From assembly GCA_934476545.1 (NCBI GenBank), contig CAKSOB010000025.1, positions 1-17,157 on the forward strand: 17,157 bases of DNA, given 5' to 3'. This document shows, piece by piece, positions 1 to 8,253 of this stretch (within the stretch, counting starts at the first letter, position 1; each line of letters opens with the position of its first letter). The notes beneath the pieces were generated by a model. The model saw only the letters and a list, made by a program, of their open reading frames with translations, had not been told where the DNA came from and made no database searches. The stretch comes from an uncultured Eubacteriales bacterium. GTDB taxonomy: Bacteria > Bacillota > Clostridia > Oscillospirales > Acutalibacteraceae. A program made the translations under genes and the position numbers.

Positions 1-2700
1 TGCGGCTTGCCATTCGTACAAGAAGTATACGCTACTCGTATTGCTACAACCCGCTTGATTCCGGAAGCAGATGTAATTATTGAGTTGGGCGGTGAAGATG
101 CAAAGATTCTGTTTCTGACTGGTGGTTTAGAGGTTCGTATGAACGGTTCTTGTGCAGGTGGTACCGGTGCTTTTATTGACCAAATGGCAACCTTACTCCA
201 TATTACACCGGCAGAAATGAATGAAATCGCTGCAGATCATGAGAAAATTTATACCATCGCTTCTCGTTGCGGTGTATTTGCTAAATCGGATATTCAGCCC
301 CTTTTAAATCAAGGCGCACGAAAGAGTGATATTTCCGCCAGTATTTTTGCCGCCGTGGCAAACCAGACTATCGCCGGTTTGGCACAAGGTCGGGAAATTA
401 AGGGAAATGTGGTTTATCTCGGTGGACCATTAACTTTCCTTTCCGGTCTGCGTGAGAGCTTTGATACCGCACTGAACGTAAAAGGAATCTTCCCTGCTAA
501 CTCTTTGCATTACGTTGCAATCGGCGCTGCTATGTGCAGTGAAGAAGAAATTGACCTGAATGAAGTAATTGAAAAGGTAAAGAATTACAGTCACAAAGGA
601 CAATTTCTCTCCATTCCTCCACTGTTTAATAACAAAGAGGAATATCACGAATTTGTGCAACGCCATAACAATGCGAAAGTAAAGCGTGGCGATATTGAAA
701 CCTATGAAGGTGATGTTTACTTAGGAATTGACGCCGGCTCTACTACTGTAAAAGCTGTTGTCATTGGTAAAGACGGCGAGGTTCTGCATTCTCTTTATCG
801 CAGTAACAGTGGTAATCCTGTTCCGGCTATTAAAGAATATCTTACTGAACTGTATGAAACTCACCCAAAGCTCCACATTGTTGCCAGTGCTGTAACCGGA
901 TATGGAGAGGAGCTCTTAAAAAATGCGTTTAATTTGGATTACGGTATTGTAGAAACTATTGCACACTACACTGCTGCACACACCTTCTTGCCGGATGTTG
1001 ATTTTATTATTGACATCGGCGGCCAAGATATGAAATGTTTCAAGATCCGCAATGGCGCGATTGATAACATCTTCTTGAACGAAGCATGTTCTTCTGGTTG
1101 CGGATCGTTCTTGCAAACCTTTGCAAACACTCTTGGATATGACATTGCCGACTTTGCAAGAATGGGATTGTTTGCAAAGCATCCGGTTGACTTGGGTTCC
1201 CGCTGCACTGTATTTATGAACTCTTCTGTAAAGCAGGCGCAAAAGGACGGTGCAACCACAGAAGATATTTCCGCAGGCTTGTCCGTCAGCGTTGTAAAAA
1301 ATGCGCTCTACAAGGTCATTCGTGCAGCTAATGCAGATGCTTTGGGCAAAAATATTGTAGTACAAGGCGGTACCTTCCTGAATGATGCGGTGCTTCGTGT
1401 CTTTGAACAGGAAATGAAGGTAAATGTCGTCCGCCCGGATATTTCCGGTTTGATGGGTGCTTATGGCGCAGCCGTCTATGCAAAAAACAAATCCGAAAAA
1501 GCAGGACAAACAGATTCTTCTATCATTTCTCTTGAAGATTTATCTCATTTTGTTCATGAGGTTAAAGTGGCAACTTGCGGTCTGTGTAACAACCACTGCC
1601 GCCTGACCATCAACTCCTTTGGCGGTCAGCGGAAATTTATCGGCGGCAATCGCTGCGAAAAACCAATTACCACAAAGCAAAAAAAGGCAGTTCCGAATAT
1701 GTATGAATTCAAACTGCAAACCTTGTTGTCTTACAAACCGGTTCCCGGAAAGCGTGGTAAGTTAGGCATTCCTATGGGACTCAATATGTATGAGATGCTG
1801 CCTTTCTGGCATACCTTCTTTACAAAGCTGGGCTTTGAGGTAATTACCTCTCCCCTCTCCAATCGAGAGATGTACGTTAAGGGACAACATACCATTCCAT
1901 CGGATACCGTTTGCTTCCCGGCTAAGTTGATGCACGGTCATGTTTGCACACTGATCGAAGAAGGCATTAAACATATTTTCTATCCTTGTCTTACTTATAA
2001 CTTCGATGAAGGACTTAGCGATAACCACTATAACTGCCCGGTTGTTGCATATTATCCTGAAGTAATCGCCGGTAATGTACCGGAATTGCAGCAGGAAAAT
2101 GTTACGTTCATTCACGATTATGTGGGCGTTCACCGGAAAAAGGACTTCCCGAAAAAAATGTATAAAATCCTGAAGCAGTACTTCTCCGGTATTTCTCAAG
2201 CAGAGGTCAACGCTGCTGCCACTGCCGCCTATGATGAGCATGACGGTTATCTCAGTCGTATCCGCGCAAAGGGCAATGAAGTTTTGGCATTGGCTTCTCA
2301 AGAAAAGCTACCGATTATCGTTCTCAGCGGTCGTCCTTATCACTTGGATCCGGAAATTAACCACGGAATTGATAAATTAATTACCAGTCTTGGTGCTGCC
2401 GTCGTAACGGAAGATGCCGTTAGCAGCAAGGTAGAAAAGATGACTACTACCGTTCTGAACCAGTGGACCTATCATGCGCGTCTATATGCAGCCGCAAAAT
2501 ACATCGGGGATAAGCCAAACATGAACCTGGTTCAGTTAGTATCCTTTGGCTGCGGTGTAGATGCGATTACCACTGATGAAGTTCGTACCATTTTGGAATC
2601 AGAAAATAAAATTTACACCCAAATCAAAATTGATGAAATCACAAACCTGGGCGCTGTTCGTATCAGACTCCGCAGTCTGTTTGCTGCCCTTGACCAATAA
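1..2700 (+). CDS. 2-hydroxyacyl-CoA dehydratase activator-like protein with tandem BadF/BadG ATPase domains and DUF2229 (5' partial)
   Basis: The reading frame is open from base 1, so the N-terminus lies outside the window; 899 residues are visible (numbering here starts at base 7). Residues 1-178 are the end of a first BadF/BadG/BcrA-type ATPase domain (ELGGED, NGSCAGGTG with Cys49, ASRCGVF with Cys88). Residues 237-495 are a complete second copy (GIDAGSTT phosphate loop 240-247, DIGGQD 336-341, NEACSSGCG with Cys361, GSRCTVF with Cys400). A cysteine cluster CGLCNNHC follows at 524-531 with C550, then a DUF2229-like region (about 580-800). In the characterised family, ATP hydrolysis drives an electron from a [4Fe-4S] cluster onto a dehydratase; the paired cysteines are the expected cluster ligands. 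Aligning the two copies suggests only about 75 residues are missing. The physiological substrate of this DUF2229 branch is unknown, so the call is at family level. It is co-transcribed with the next gene, 15 nt downstream. Confidence 0.88.
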   Translation, partial: CGLPFVQEVYATRIATTRLIPEADVIIELGGEDAKILFLTGGLEVRMNGSCAGGTGAFIDQMATLLHITPAEMNEIAADHEKIYTIASRCGVFAKSDIQPLLNQGARKSDISASIFAAVANQTIAGLAQGREIKGNVVYLGGPLTFLSGLRESFDTALNVKGIFPANSLHYVAIGAAMCSEEEIDLNEVIEKVKNYSHKGQFLSIPPLFNNKEEYHEFVQRHNNAKVKRGDIETYEGDVYLGIDAGSTTVKAVVIGKDGEVLHSLYRSNSGNPVPAIKEYLTELYETHPKLHIVASAVTGYGEELLKNAFNLDYGIVETIAHYTAAHTFLPDVDFIIDIGGQDMKCFKIRNGAIDNIFLNEACSSGCGSFLQTFANTLGYDIADFARMGLFAKHPVDLGSRCTVFMNSSVKQAQKDGATTEDISAGLSVSVVKNALYKVIRAANADALGKNIVVQGGTFLNDAVLRVFEQEMKVNVVRPDISGLMGAYGAAVYAKNKSEKAGQTDSSIISLEDLSHFVHEVKVATCGLCNNHCRLTINSFGGQRKFIGGNRCEKPITTKQKKAVPNMYEFKLQTLLSYKPVPGKRGKLGIPMGLNMYEMLPFWHTFFTKLGFEVITSPLSNREMYVKGQHTIPSDTVCFPAKLMHGHVCTLIEEGIKHIFYPCLTYNFDEGLSDNHYNCPVVAYYPEVIAGNVPELQQENVTFIHDYVGVHRKKDFPKKMYKILKQYFSGISQAEVNAAATAAYDEHDGYLSRIRAKGNEVLALASQEKLPIIVLSGRPYHLDPEINHGIDKLITSLGAAVVTEDAVSSKVEKMTTTVLNQWTYHARLYAAAKYIGDKPNMNLVQLVSFGCGVDAITTDEVRTILESENKIYTQIKIDEITNLGAVRIRLRSLFAALDQ

Positions 2701-2715
2701 GCGAGGTGACATACT

Positions 2716-3999
2716 TTGGCAGAGATTATTCGAGATGAAACCGGTCGTGTTTTGTTTACGGAAGAAATGAAAAACGAATACACCATTCTGTGCCCCAATA
2801 TGTTGGAGATTCATTTCCGAATTTTGGTAAACATTTTTAACGACTATGGTTACCACGCCGAATTGCTGACCACAACTAACTCCAATATTGCCCAAGAGGG
2901 TCTGAAATACGTTCACAACGATACTTGCTATCCGGCATTGTTGGTAATCGGTCAGTTCATTGATGCGCTGAACAGCGGTAAGTACGATGTGAATAAAACC
3001 GCATTGTTGATTACACAGTCCGGTGGTGGATGCCGTGCCTCTAACTATATTCACCTGTTGCGCAAAGCGTTGATTAACGCAGGCTACCCCAATGTTCCGG
3101 TTATCTCTTTGAACTTATCCGGTTTGGAGAAAAATCCGGGCTTTAAGTTTACGCTTCCTATGATGCGTCGTTTTATTGCCGGATTGGTTTACGGCGATCT
3201 GCTGATGCTCTTGGATAACCAGGTGAAGCCCTATGAGGTGACCAAAGGCAGCAGTCGCGCTTTGTTAGAAAAATGGGTCAAAGGACTCAGTGTTATGCTA
3301 CGAGACGGCAAGGGCATTAAACTGGATGAGATGAAGAAGGTTCTGGATCGAATCATCAACGAATTTGCACAAATTGAAGTCAACAAGGTGCCAAAGGTTA
3401 AGGTAGGCATTGTTGGCGAAATCTATGTAAAATATGCCCCATTTGCCAACAATGAATTGGAGAAATTTTTAGCAGAGCAAGATTGCGAAGTCAACCTTCC
3501 GGGTCTGATGAACTTTCTCCTCTTTAAGGTAGATAACCGAATTGAGGATATCAATCTATACGGCGGTAATATTGCAAAGAAAACAGTAATCAAGGCTTTG
3601 TTTGATTACATGGCAAAATTGCAAAACGTCATGATTAACGCTGTAAAAAAACAGCCAAAGTTTGAGGCGCCTGCCAACTATGCACACGTCAAAACATTGG
3701 TAGACGGCGTTATCGGCTATGGCAATAAAATGGGCGAAGGTTGGCTTTTAACTGCAGAAATGTTAGAGCTGATCGAATGCGGATTTGAGAACATCGTCTG
3801 CGCACAGCCTTTCGGTTGTTTGCCGAACCACATTTGTGGCAAAGGTATGATCCGAAAAATTAAGGAAATCGAAGATAAAGCAAATATCGTTCCGATTGAC
3901 TATGACCCAAGCGCAACTCGTGTAAACCAAGAAAACCGTATTAAATTGATGTTGGCGGTTGCCAAAGAAAACTTAAATAAAGAACAACCGCAGCAATAG
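2716..3999 (+). CDS. HgdB/D-component-like 2-hydroxyacyl-CoA dehydratase family protein (COG3581-type)
   Basis: This 427-residue protein starts at TTG (2716), placed by the GAGGTGA ribosome site at 2703-2709. Only 15 nt separate it from the upstream activator-like gene, which indicates one operon and probably one complex. Cysteines sit in motif-like contexts: HNDTC at 67-71, SGGGC at 102-106, and CAQPFGCLPNHIC at 362-374. They are candidate iron-sulfur ligands, as in the dehydratase subunits of the HgdAB/HgdC system. There is no signal peptide or membrane segment, so it should be cytoplasmic. In many anaerobes a homologous segment forms the C-terminal third of one protein of about 1,400 residues together with the ATPase part; here it is a separate polypeptide. 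The reaction catalysed by this branch is not known, and no thioester pathway genes are adjacent. The C-terminus ends in a short Gln-rich tail. Confidence 0.85.
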   Translation: MAEIIRDETGRVLFTEEMKNEYTILCPNMLEIHFRILVNIFNDYGYHAELLTTTNSNIAQEGLKYVHNDTCYPALLVIGQFIDALNSGKYDVNKTALLITQSGGGCRASNYIHLLRKALINAGYPNVPVISLNLSGLEKNPGFKFTLPMMRRFIAGLVYGDLLMLLDNQVKPYEVTKGSSRALLEKWVKGLSVMLRDGKGIKLDEMKKVLDRIINEFAQIEVNKVPKVKVGIVGEIYVKYAPFANNELEKFLAEQDCEVNLPGLMNFLLFKVDNRIEDINLYGGNIAKKTVIKALFDYMAKLQNVMINAVKKQPKFEAPANYAHVKTLVDGVIGYGNKMGEGWLLTAEMLELIECGFENIVCAQPFGCLPNHICGKGMIRKIKEIEDKANIVPIDYDPSATRVNQENRIKLMLAVAKENLNKEQPQQ

Positions 4000-4021
4000 C
4001 AGTTCGTTCTATCCTATGATT

Positions 4022-4055
4022 GCAGCAGAAATTTGTAGATTTCTGTTGCTTTTTT
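4022..4055 (+). terminator. Intrinsic terminator of the dehydratase-activator operon
   Basis: Arms 4022-4032 and 4039-4049 form an 11-bp stem with one G-T wobble and a 6-nt loop, followed by six T (4050-4055). It lies 22 nt after the stop codon at 3999. Confidence 0.88.
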
Positions 4056-4123
4056 ATTTCTTCTTTGCTAGAATAGCAACAGACTTTTTATTTATTTTAC
4101 TATCTTAGAAAGGCGCTGAACCT

Positions 4124-4543
4124 ATGAAAAGATTTTTTACAGACTTTAAAGCCTTCGTTTCCAAAGGCAATGTGGTTGACATGGCTGTGGGCGTTGTAAT
4201 CGGTGCAGCATTCGGAAAAATCGTATCCTCTTTGGTAGATAATATCATCATGCCTGCCATTTCTCTGCTGACCGGCTCTATCAATATCTCTGAACTGGCA
4301 GTAACCATTCCCTCTACTACAGGAGAGCCTATCTCCTTGCAATATGGCTTGTTCTTACAGAATGTTATCGACTTCTTTATCATTGCCTTTACCATCTTTG
4401 TTTGCATTAAGATCATCGGAAAATTCCGCAGAAAAAAGGAAGAAGCTCCGGCTGCCCCACCGGCTCCTTCGAAAGAGGAAGTTCTGCTGACCGAAATCCG
4501 AGATTTATTGGCAGAACAAAACCAACAAAAGAAAGAAGATTAA
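4124..4543 (+). CDS. mscL: Large-conductance mechanosensitive channel MscL
   Basis: The protein has 139 residues, normal for MscL. This homopentameric inner-membrane channel opens under bilayer tension and releases solutes on osmotic downshock. The amphipathic N-terminus (MKRFFTDFKAFVSKGNVVD) leads into TM1 (about 15-45), which carries the small-residue pore lining AVGVVIGAAFGKIV and the conserved DNIIMP motif at 39-44. A periplasmic loop (46-70) and TM2 (about 72-98) follow, then a basic RRKK stretch, a Pro/Ala-rich linker and a cytoplasmic helix (116-134). AGAAAGG at 4107-4113 is the ribosome site, 10 nt before the ATG. I see no convincing promoter between the upstream terminator and the gene, only a small dyad (TTGCTA/TAGCAA, 4065-4079). 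It is monocistronic and convergent with fbp. Confidence 0.97.
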   Translation: MKRFFTDFKAFVSKGNVVDMAVGVVIGAAFGKIVSSLVDNIIMPAISLLTGSINISELAVTIPSTTGEPISLQYGLFLQNVIDFFIIAFTIFVCIKIIGKFRRKKEEAPAAPPAPSKEEVLLTEIRDLLAEQNQQKKED

Positions 4544-4554
4544 ATCTACATAAC

Positions 4555-4595
4555 AAAAAATCCTGCACATCTCAACCGGATGCACAGGATTTTTT
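4555..4595. terminator. Bidirectional intrinsic terminator between convergent mscL and fbp
   Basis: Arms 4555-4565 (A6 TCCTG) and 4585-4595 (its complement, ending in T6) form 11 bp. They enclose a 2x2 mismatch, four more pairs (CATC/GATG) and a 7-nt loop. The A tract on one side and T tract on the other make it usable from both strands. It starts 12 nt after the mscL stop and ends 10 nt from the fbp stop. Confidence 0.9.
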
Positions 4596-4604
4596 CATTT
4601 TTTA

Positions 4605-6539
4605 TTAGATTCTTTTTCTGGATGTCTTTGGAATGATCGTACCGTTTCGATATGCCTCCAACAGCATTTCCAAGCTATAAACAGAGTTGTTCAGCTTCTT
4701 GCCAATATCCGTTCCGGATACCATAATACGCTGCGGTGCTGCTTTGAAAAATTCCACATCGGTATCCATATCACGATTTTCTTCCAAGGCAGATTGGATT
4801 CCACCAAATGGTTCATGGGATACGATTCGCATACCATGAGAGTTGAAAATTAAAGTATAGCCGGCAATTCCCGTTGTCTTTTGGTATGCTTTGCAGAATC
4901 CACCATCAATTACCAACATCTTTCCGTTGGCTTTTACCGGTGTTTCACCCTTCAATGCTTTTACCGGGACATGTCCGTTAATAATATGACCAAATTCCGG
5001 ATTCAAACCAAACTCTCGGAGAATTTTATCACAAAATGCTTCATCGGTATAGAAGGTGTAATAGTTGTCTTTTTCTTCTGTCCAGATGGATTTATCCTCA
5101 ATAAACTGCCGTTCAAAGGTAGTCATCTTGGCTCGTCCAAAGATTGGAGATTTTGGACCACTCCAAAGATAATACATGAAGTCGCAACCATTTCGATGCT
5201 CTTCCGGATTGCTGCTGAAATAAGCCTCCCGGGCAATCCCTTCACAAAGATCCATCAATGCTTTTCCCTTTACTCTTTGACCGTTCAGTTCCAGTTCTGT
5301 AAAGGTTCCGTCGTCATTCATTGGCACGCAAGCGTGGAACAACAAATTATTGTTAAAGCACTTATAGAGATTGCCAACCGAATAGAGATACTCTACATGT
5401 TGATGCAGACGGTGGCTGTCCTTAAATGCTTCCACCAAGCCATCCAATACCTCTTGCTCTTGATCTGTCAGCGCATATGGATTGTTTCGGTCAACAGTTG
5501 GGAAGTCCACACTGGTTAATGCATAGACTTTTCCATCAATCTCAATGCACTTATTTTCATAGTCAATTTTCTCCAACAGCAACCGGTTTTCCATCTGATA
5601 TTCCGGATGGCGACGAATTAACTGTGCCTCCAGTTTATACATGATGATTGCCATTGCACGGTGCATTGCATCCTGAACATCTTTGCTGATTGGCAAATAA
5701 ACCTCATTGGCAAAGCTGTTCAATTCACGCAAGCTGATTCCATAACCGCTTTCCAACAGGTTAATACAATTATGATGAACGCAAAGACGCACAACCGTTG
5801 CAATGCAGATTTCACTGCCGGCAGCCGCACCCATCCATAAAATATCGTGATTTCCCCATTGAATATCGCAGGAATGATGATCCATCAGCATATCCATAAT
5901 GGTATCGGGACGAGGTCCTCTGTCAAAAATATCGCCCACAATATGGAGATGATCCACTGCCAACCGTTTTATCAACTTTGTCATGGCAATAATAAACTCA
6001 TCGGCATTGTGCAAAGAAATAATCGTCTTGATGATTTCATTATGATATTGCTGTTGGTTAAAGTCTTGGTCGTCCTGTGTATGGAGAAGTTCTTCAATAA
6101 TATAGCAATAATCCGGCGGCATTGCCTTACGAACCTTGGAGCGGGTATATTTAGAGGATACAATCCGCACAATGGTCAACAATCTATGTAAGGTAATCCG
6201 ATACCAGTCACTCATATCCTCTCTTTTTTTCTTTTCTAATTTCAGCTTTTGCTTAGGATAATAAATCAAAGTACAGAGGTCTGAGCGTTGTTTTCTGGAA
6301 AGTTCTTGGTCAAAGGCATAGTCCACCTTTTCTCGAATAACACCGGAACAGTTGTTGAGAATATGGTTAAAGGCTTCTGCCTCTCCATGAATATCGCTCA
6401 TAAAATGCTCTGTACCCTTTGGAAGATTCAAGATTGCTTTCAAGTTGATGATTTCTGTACAAACATCTTGTACTGTGGGATATTTTTCCGAAAGCAGGGC
6501 AAGATACTTCAGGTCGTTTTCATCTATTTTCGTTTTCAT
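4605..6539 (-). CDS. fbp: Fructose-1,6-bisphosphatase, class III (Firmicutes type)
   Basis: This 644-residue enzyme hydrolyses fructose 1,6-bisphosphate to fructose 6-phosphate, the committed gluconeogenic step, in the cytoplasm. The class III fold is a calcineurin-type metallophosphatase. Its metal-binding signatures are visible in order: SDIHGE around residues 48-53, GDIFDRG at 202-208, and GNHD at 229-232. A conserved C-terminal region contains NGHVPVKA and an IDGGF motif. The length agrees with the roughly 640-670 of the family. The frame continues upstream to an ATG at 6566, but the consensus AGGAGG (6548-6553) lies between the two ATGs, 8 nt before the one at 6539. The shorter product starting MKTKIDEND is therefore chosen. 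It is monocistronic, divergent from the cyclophilin gene and convergent with mscL. Confidence 0.96.
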   Translation of the reverse strand: MKTKIDENDLKYLALLSEKYPTVQDVCTEIINLKAILNLPKGTEHFMSDIHGEAEAFNHILNNCSGVIREKVDYAFDQELSRKQRSDLCTLIYYPKQKLKLEKKKREDMSDWYRITLHRLLTIVRIVSSKYTRSKVRKAMPPDYCYIIEELLHTQDDQDFNQQQYHNEIIKTIISLHNADEFIIAMTKLIKRLAVDHLHIVGDIFDRGPRPDTIMDMLMDHHSCDIQWGNHDILWMGAAAGSEICIATVVRLCVHHNCINLLESGYGISLRELNSFANEVYLPISKDVQDAMHRAMAIIMYKLEAQLIRRHPEYQMENRLLLEKIDYENKCIEIDGKVYALTSVDFPTVDRNNPYALTDQEQEVLDGLVEAFKDSHRLHQHVEYLYSVGNLYKCFNNNLLFHACVPMNDDGTFTELELNGQRVKGKALMDLCEGIAREAYFSSNPEEHRNGCDFMYYLWSGPKSPIFGRAKMTTFERQFIEDKSIWTEEKDNYYTFYTDEAFCDKILREFGLNPEFGHIINGHVPVKALKGETPVKANGKMLVIDGGFCKAYQKTTGIAGYTLIFNSHGMRIVSHEPFGGIQSALEENRDMDTDVEFFKAAPQRIMVSGTDIGKKLNNSVYSLEMLLEAYRNGTIIPKTSRKRI

Positions 6540-6547
6540 CTGGAATG

Positions 6548-6553
6548 CCTCCT
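6548..6553 (-). promoter_or_regulatory. fbp ribosome binding site that fixes the start
   Basis: AGGAGG on the minus strand lies 8 nt before the ATG at 6539 and inside the longer in-frame ORF that begins at 6566. This excludes the longer start. Confidence 0.85.
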
Positions 6554-6582
6554 GTATGATGTTCATGAAATCTTTTTATTTT

Positions 6583-6611
6583 ATTGTATCATATTTTCTA
6601 TGCTTTGCACA
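6583..6611 (-). promoter_or_regulatory. Probable fbp promoter (extended -10)
   Basis: On the minus strand, TGTGCA (6606-6611) and TACAAT (6583-6588) are 17 bp apart. The -10 is preceded by TGA, an extended -10. The -35 matches the consensus poorly (3 of 6), so the extended -10 carries the call. Confidence 0.5.
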
Positions 6612-6708
6612 GAATAAATTCACATAGATTTTTCTTTTTCATTTTTTCATAAAATTTCTAAAAAAACAAACACTTCCCTTTGTTTGTCATTTTTATCACA
6701 AAATAGGC

Positions 6709-6737
6709 TTGCGGTTTTTCAGCATACATATTATAAT
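6709..6737 (+). promoter_or_regulatory. Sigma-A promoter of the cyclophilin-thioesterase operon
   Basis: TTGCGG (6709-6714) and a perfect TATAAT (6732-6737) are separated by exactly 17 bp. Transcription would start near 6744, giving a 5' leader of about 30 nt. The promoter lies inside the longer in-frame ORF beginning at 6684, which argues against that start for the cyclophilin. Confidence 0.85.
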
Positions 6738-6773
6738 AGAATTATATATGTATTATTTTGGAGGAGACAGAAC

Positions 6774-7304
6774 ATGAGTACAAACCCAATTGTAACATTT
6801 GAAACTAACCAAGGCACAATCAAAGCAGAGCTTTATCCGGACATTGCACCAAACACCGTAAAGAACTTTATTTATCTGGTAAAGAAGGGCTTCTACGATG
6901 GTCTGACCTTTCACCGTGTTATCCCGGGCTTTATGATTCAAGGCGGTGACCCGCAGGGTACCGGCATTGGCGGTCCTGGCCACAGCATTCATGGTGAATT
7001 TTACACCAACGGCTTTGCAAATGACCTGCTGCACACAGAGGGTGTTCTCTCTATGGCTCGCTCCAGTATGCCGGACAGCGCAGGCTCCCAGTTCTTTATC
7101 ATGGTTGCAGACGCTCCACACCTAAACGGCAGCTACGCTTCCTTTGGTAAGGTAATTGAAGGCATGGAAGTTGCTCACAAGATTGCAAACGTAAAGCGCA
7201 GCCGCAACGACAAGCCATTGGAGGATCAAGTAATGACAAAGGTTACCGTAGATACCTTTGGTGAAGAGTACGATCCACCGATGGAGCTGGTTGGTCGTGT
7301 ATAA
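6774..7304 (+). CDS. Cyclophilin-type peptidyl-prolyl cis-trans isomerase (cytoplasmic)
   Basis: The 176-residue product is a single cyclophilin domain, which catalyses cis-trans isomerisation of X-Pro bonds during protein folding. Visible signatures are FHRVIPGFMIQGGD (46-59, with the catalytic Arg48) and GSQFFI (104-109, with Gln106 and Phe108 of the active site). The position equivalent to Trp121 of human CypA is His116, as in many bacterial members. There is no signal peptide or lipobox, so it is cytosolic. GGAGGAG (6760-6766) lies 7 nt before the ATG at 6774; an upstream in-frame start at 6684 would precede the promoter and is rejected. The thioesterase gene follows after 12 nt in the same transcript. 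Confidence 0.95.
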   Translation: MSTNPIVTFETNQGTIKAELYPDIAPNTVKNFIYLVKKGFYDGLTFHRVIPGFMIQGGDPQGTGIGGPGHSIHGEFYTNGFANDLLHTEGVLSMARSSMPDSAGSQFFIMVADAPHLNGSYASFGKVIEGMEVAHKIANVKRSRNDKPLEDQVMTKVTVDTFGEEYDPPMELVGRV

Positions 7305-7316
7305 GCAGGTGACACA

Positions 7317-7739
7317 ATGACGGTGACAAAAAGTCATGTCTGTGTACGATATGCCGAAACAGATCAGATGGGTGTGGTTCATCATGCAGTGTACCCTATT
7401 TGGTTTGAGCTTGCTCGTACCGACTTCATTAAGGTGATCGGTTTAACGTACTCCCAAATGGAGCAGGACGGGATTTTACTGCCGGTAGCAGAGTTAACGG
7501 CTCGCTATCGGATTCCCGCTAAATACGAGGACGAGCTGACCGTAGAAACACATATTGAAAAAATTACACCAGCGCGCATTGTGTTCGGCTATCGAATCTA
7601 TCAGGATAACGATCCTGAAAAAACTGTAATGGTAGAAGGAACCTCTACCCACGCTTGGGTGGATCGAACCATGCGTCCCATGAACATGAAAAAAATCCAT
7701 CCGGAATTATATTCTAAAATTTCCGCATTAGCGGAATAA
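7317..7739 (+). CDS. YbgC/FadM-like acyl-CoA thioesterase (4HBT hotdog fold)
   Basis: This 140-residue single hotdog-domain protein would hydrolyse an acyl-CoA thioester to free acid and CoA. The N-terminal signature is RYAETDQMGVVHHAVYPIWF (11-30), the family pattern in which the Asp is the catalytic residue and the helix following GVVHH binds the CoA moiety. The length fits the family (about 130-150). An AGGTGA site (7307-7312) overlaps the 12-nt gap after the cyclophilin stop, so the two are co-translated from the promoter at 6709. Nothing in the sequence indicates the acyl substrate, and the pairing with a cyclophilin is not obviously functional. A hairpin terminator starts at its stop codon. 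Confidence 0.9.
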   Translation: MTVTKSHVCVRYAETDQMGVVHHAVYPIWFELARTDFIKVIGLTYSQMEQDGILLPVAELTARYRIPAKYEDELTVETHIEKITPARIVFGYRIYQDNDPEKTVMVEGTSTHAWVDRTMRPMNMKKIHPELYSKISALAE

Positions 7740-7784
7740 AAAACCCTCTTTTATCGACAGTGTCTGTCTGATAAAAGAGGGTTT
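7738..7784. terminator. Strong bidirectional terminator between the thioesterase gene and pyrI
   Basis: Perfect 15-bp arms AAACCCTCTTTTATC (7741-7755) and its complement (7770-7784) are extended by GACAG/CTGTC (7756-7760, 7764-7768) with one bulged T and a 3-nt loop. For the minus-strand pyrBI transcript the stem is followed by six U (A6 at 7738-7743 on the plus strand), making it the canonical pyrBI terminator. For the plus strand the U tract is short and interrupted. Confidence 0.92.
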
Positions 7785-7821
7785 CTCTATTTATTATTTC
7801 TATGTTTTTCGAGATCCTGAA

Positions 7822-8253
7822 TTAGTCCTCGTTCGCTTCATATTTTTGCTCACAATAGGCGCAACGATAAACATGATGTTCTGCATCACAGAGTTTGAAA
7901 ACTTGGTCAATACTGCGCTCTACGGAGGTAATGCAACGTGGGTTTTTGCAAGAAACCACATTCTTTACCATCTTGGGCAGCTTCAGCTTTTTTTTCTCAA
8001 TAATCTTGCCGTTTTCAATAATATTGATGGTAATGTTGCAGTCAATGAACCCCAGCACATCTAAGTCTACATCAATCATGCCCTCGATTTTAATGATATC
8101 CTTTTTGCCCATCGCATCACTTTTGGCATTTTTAATAATCGCCACGCTGCAATCCAGCTTGTCTAACTCCAGATATTGGTAGATCTGCATACAGCTTCCT
8201 GCACGGATATGATCAATCACGATGCCTTTTTCCAAACTGTCTACGTTTAACAT
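7822..8253 (-). CDS. pyrI: Aspartate carbamoyltransferase regulatory subunit
   Basis: The 143-residue protein is the allosteric, zinc-binding partner of PyrB. In the characterised enzyme, regulatory dimers hold catalytic trimers together and bind nucleotides such as CTP, ATP and UTP to tune flux into pyrimidine synthesis. The C-terminal zinc site is complete: Cys102, Cys107, Cys131 and Cys134, spaced C-x4-C-x23-C-x2-C. The N-terminal allosteric domain (about 1-95) carries DHIRAGSCMQIYQYL. The ATG abuts the pyrB stop directly (TAAATG), and its GGAGGT ribosome site lies inside the last pyrB codons, so translation is coupled and a 1:1 subunit supply is expected. It is somewhat shorter than the E. 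coli protein but has all family landmarks. Confidence 0.96.
   Translation of the reverse strand: MLNVDSLEKGIVIDHIRAGSCMQIYQYLELDKLDCSVAIIKNAKSDAMGKKDIIKIEGMIDVDLDVLGFIDCNITINIIENGKIIEKKKLKLPKMVKNVVSCKNPRCITSVERSIDQVFKLCDAEHHVYRCAYCEQKYEANED

Noticed and set aside
916..1509. 197-codon minus-strand ORF
   Set aside because: Shadow of the second ATPase domain of the dehydratase activator. The motifs on the plus strand are unambiguous and the antisense frame lacks a ribosome site.
1762..2301. 179-codon minus-strand ORF
   Set aside because: Antisense to the DUF2229 region, no initiation signals, no recognisable domain.
4065..4103. mscL promoter with -35 TTGCTA and TTATTT or TACTAT as -10
   Set aside because: Both pairings are poor: one has a weak -10, and the other lacks a -35 and would place +1 at the ribosome site. 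Transcription of mscL may depend on an unrecognised promoter or read-through.
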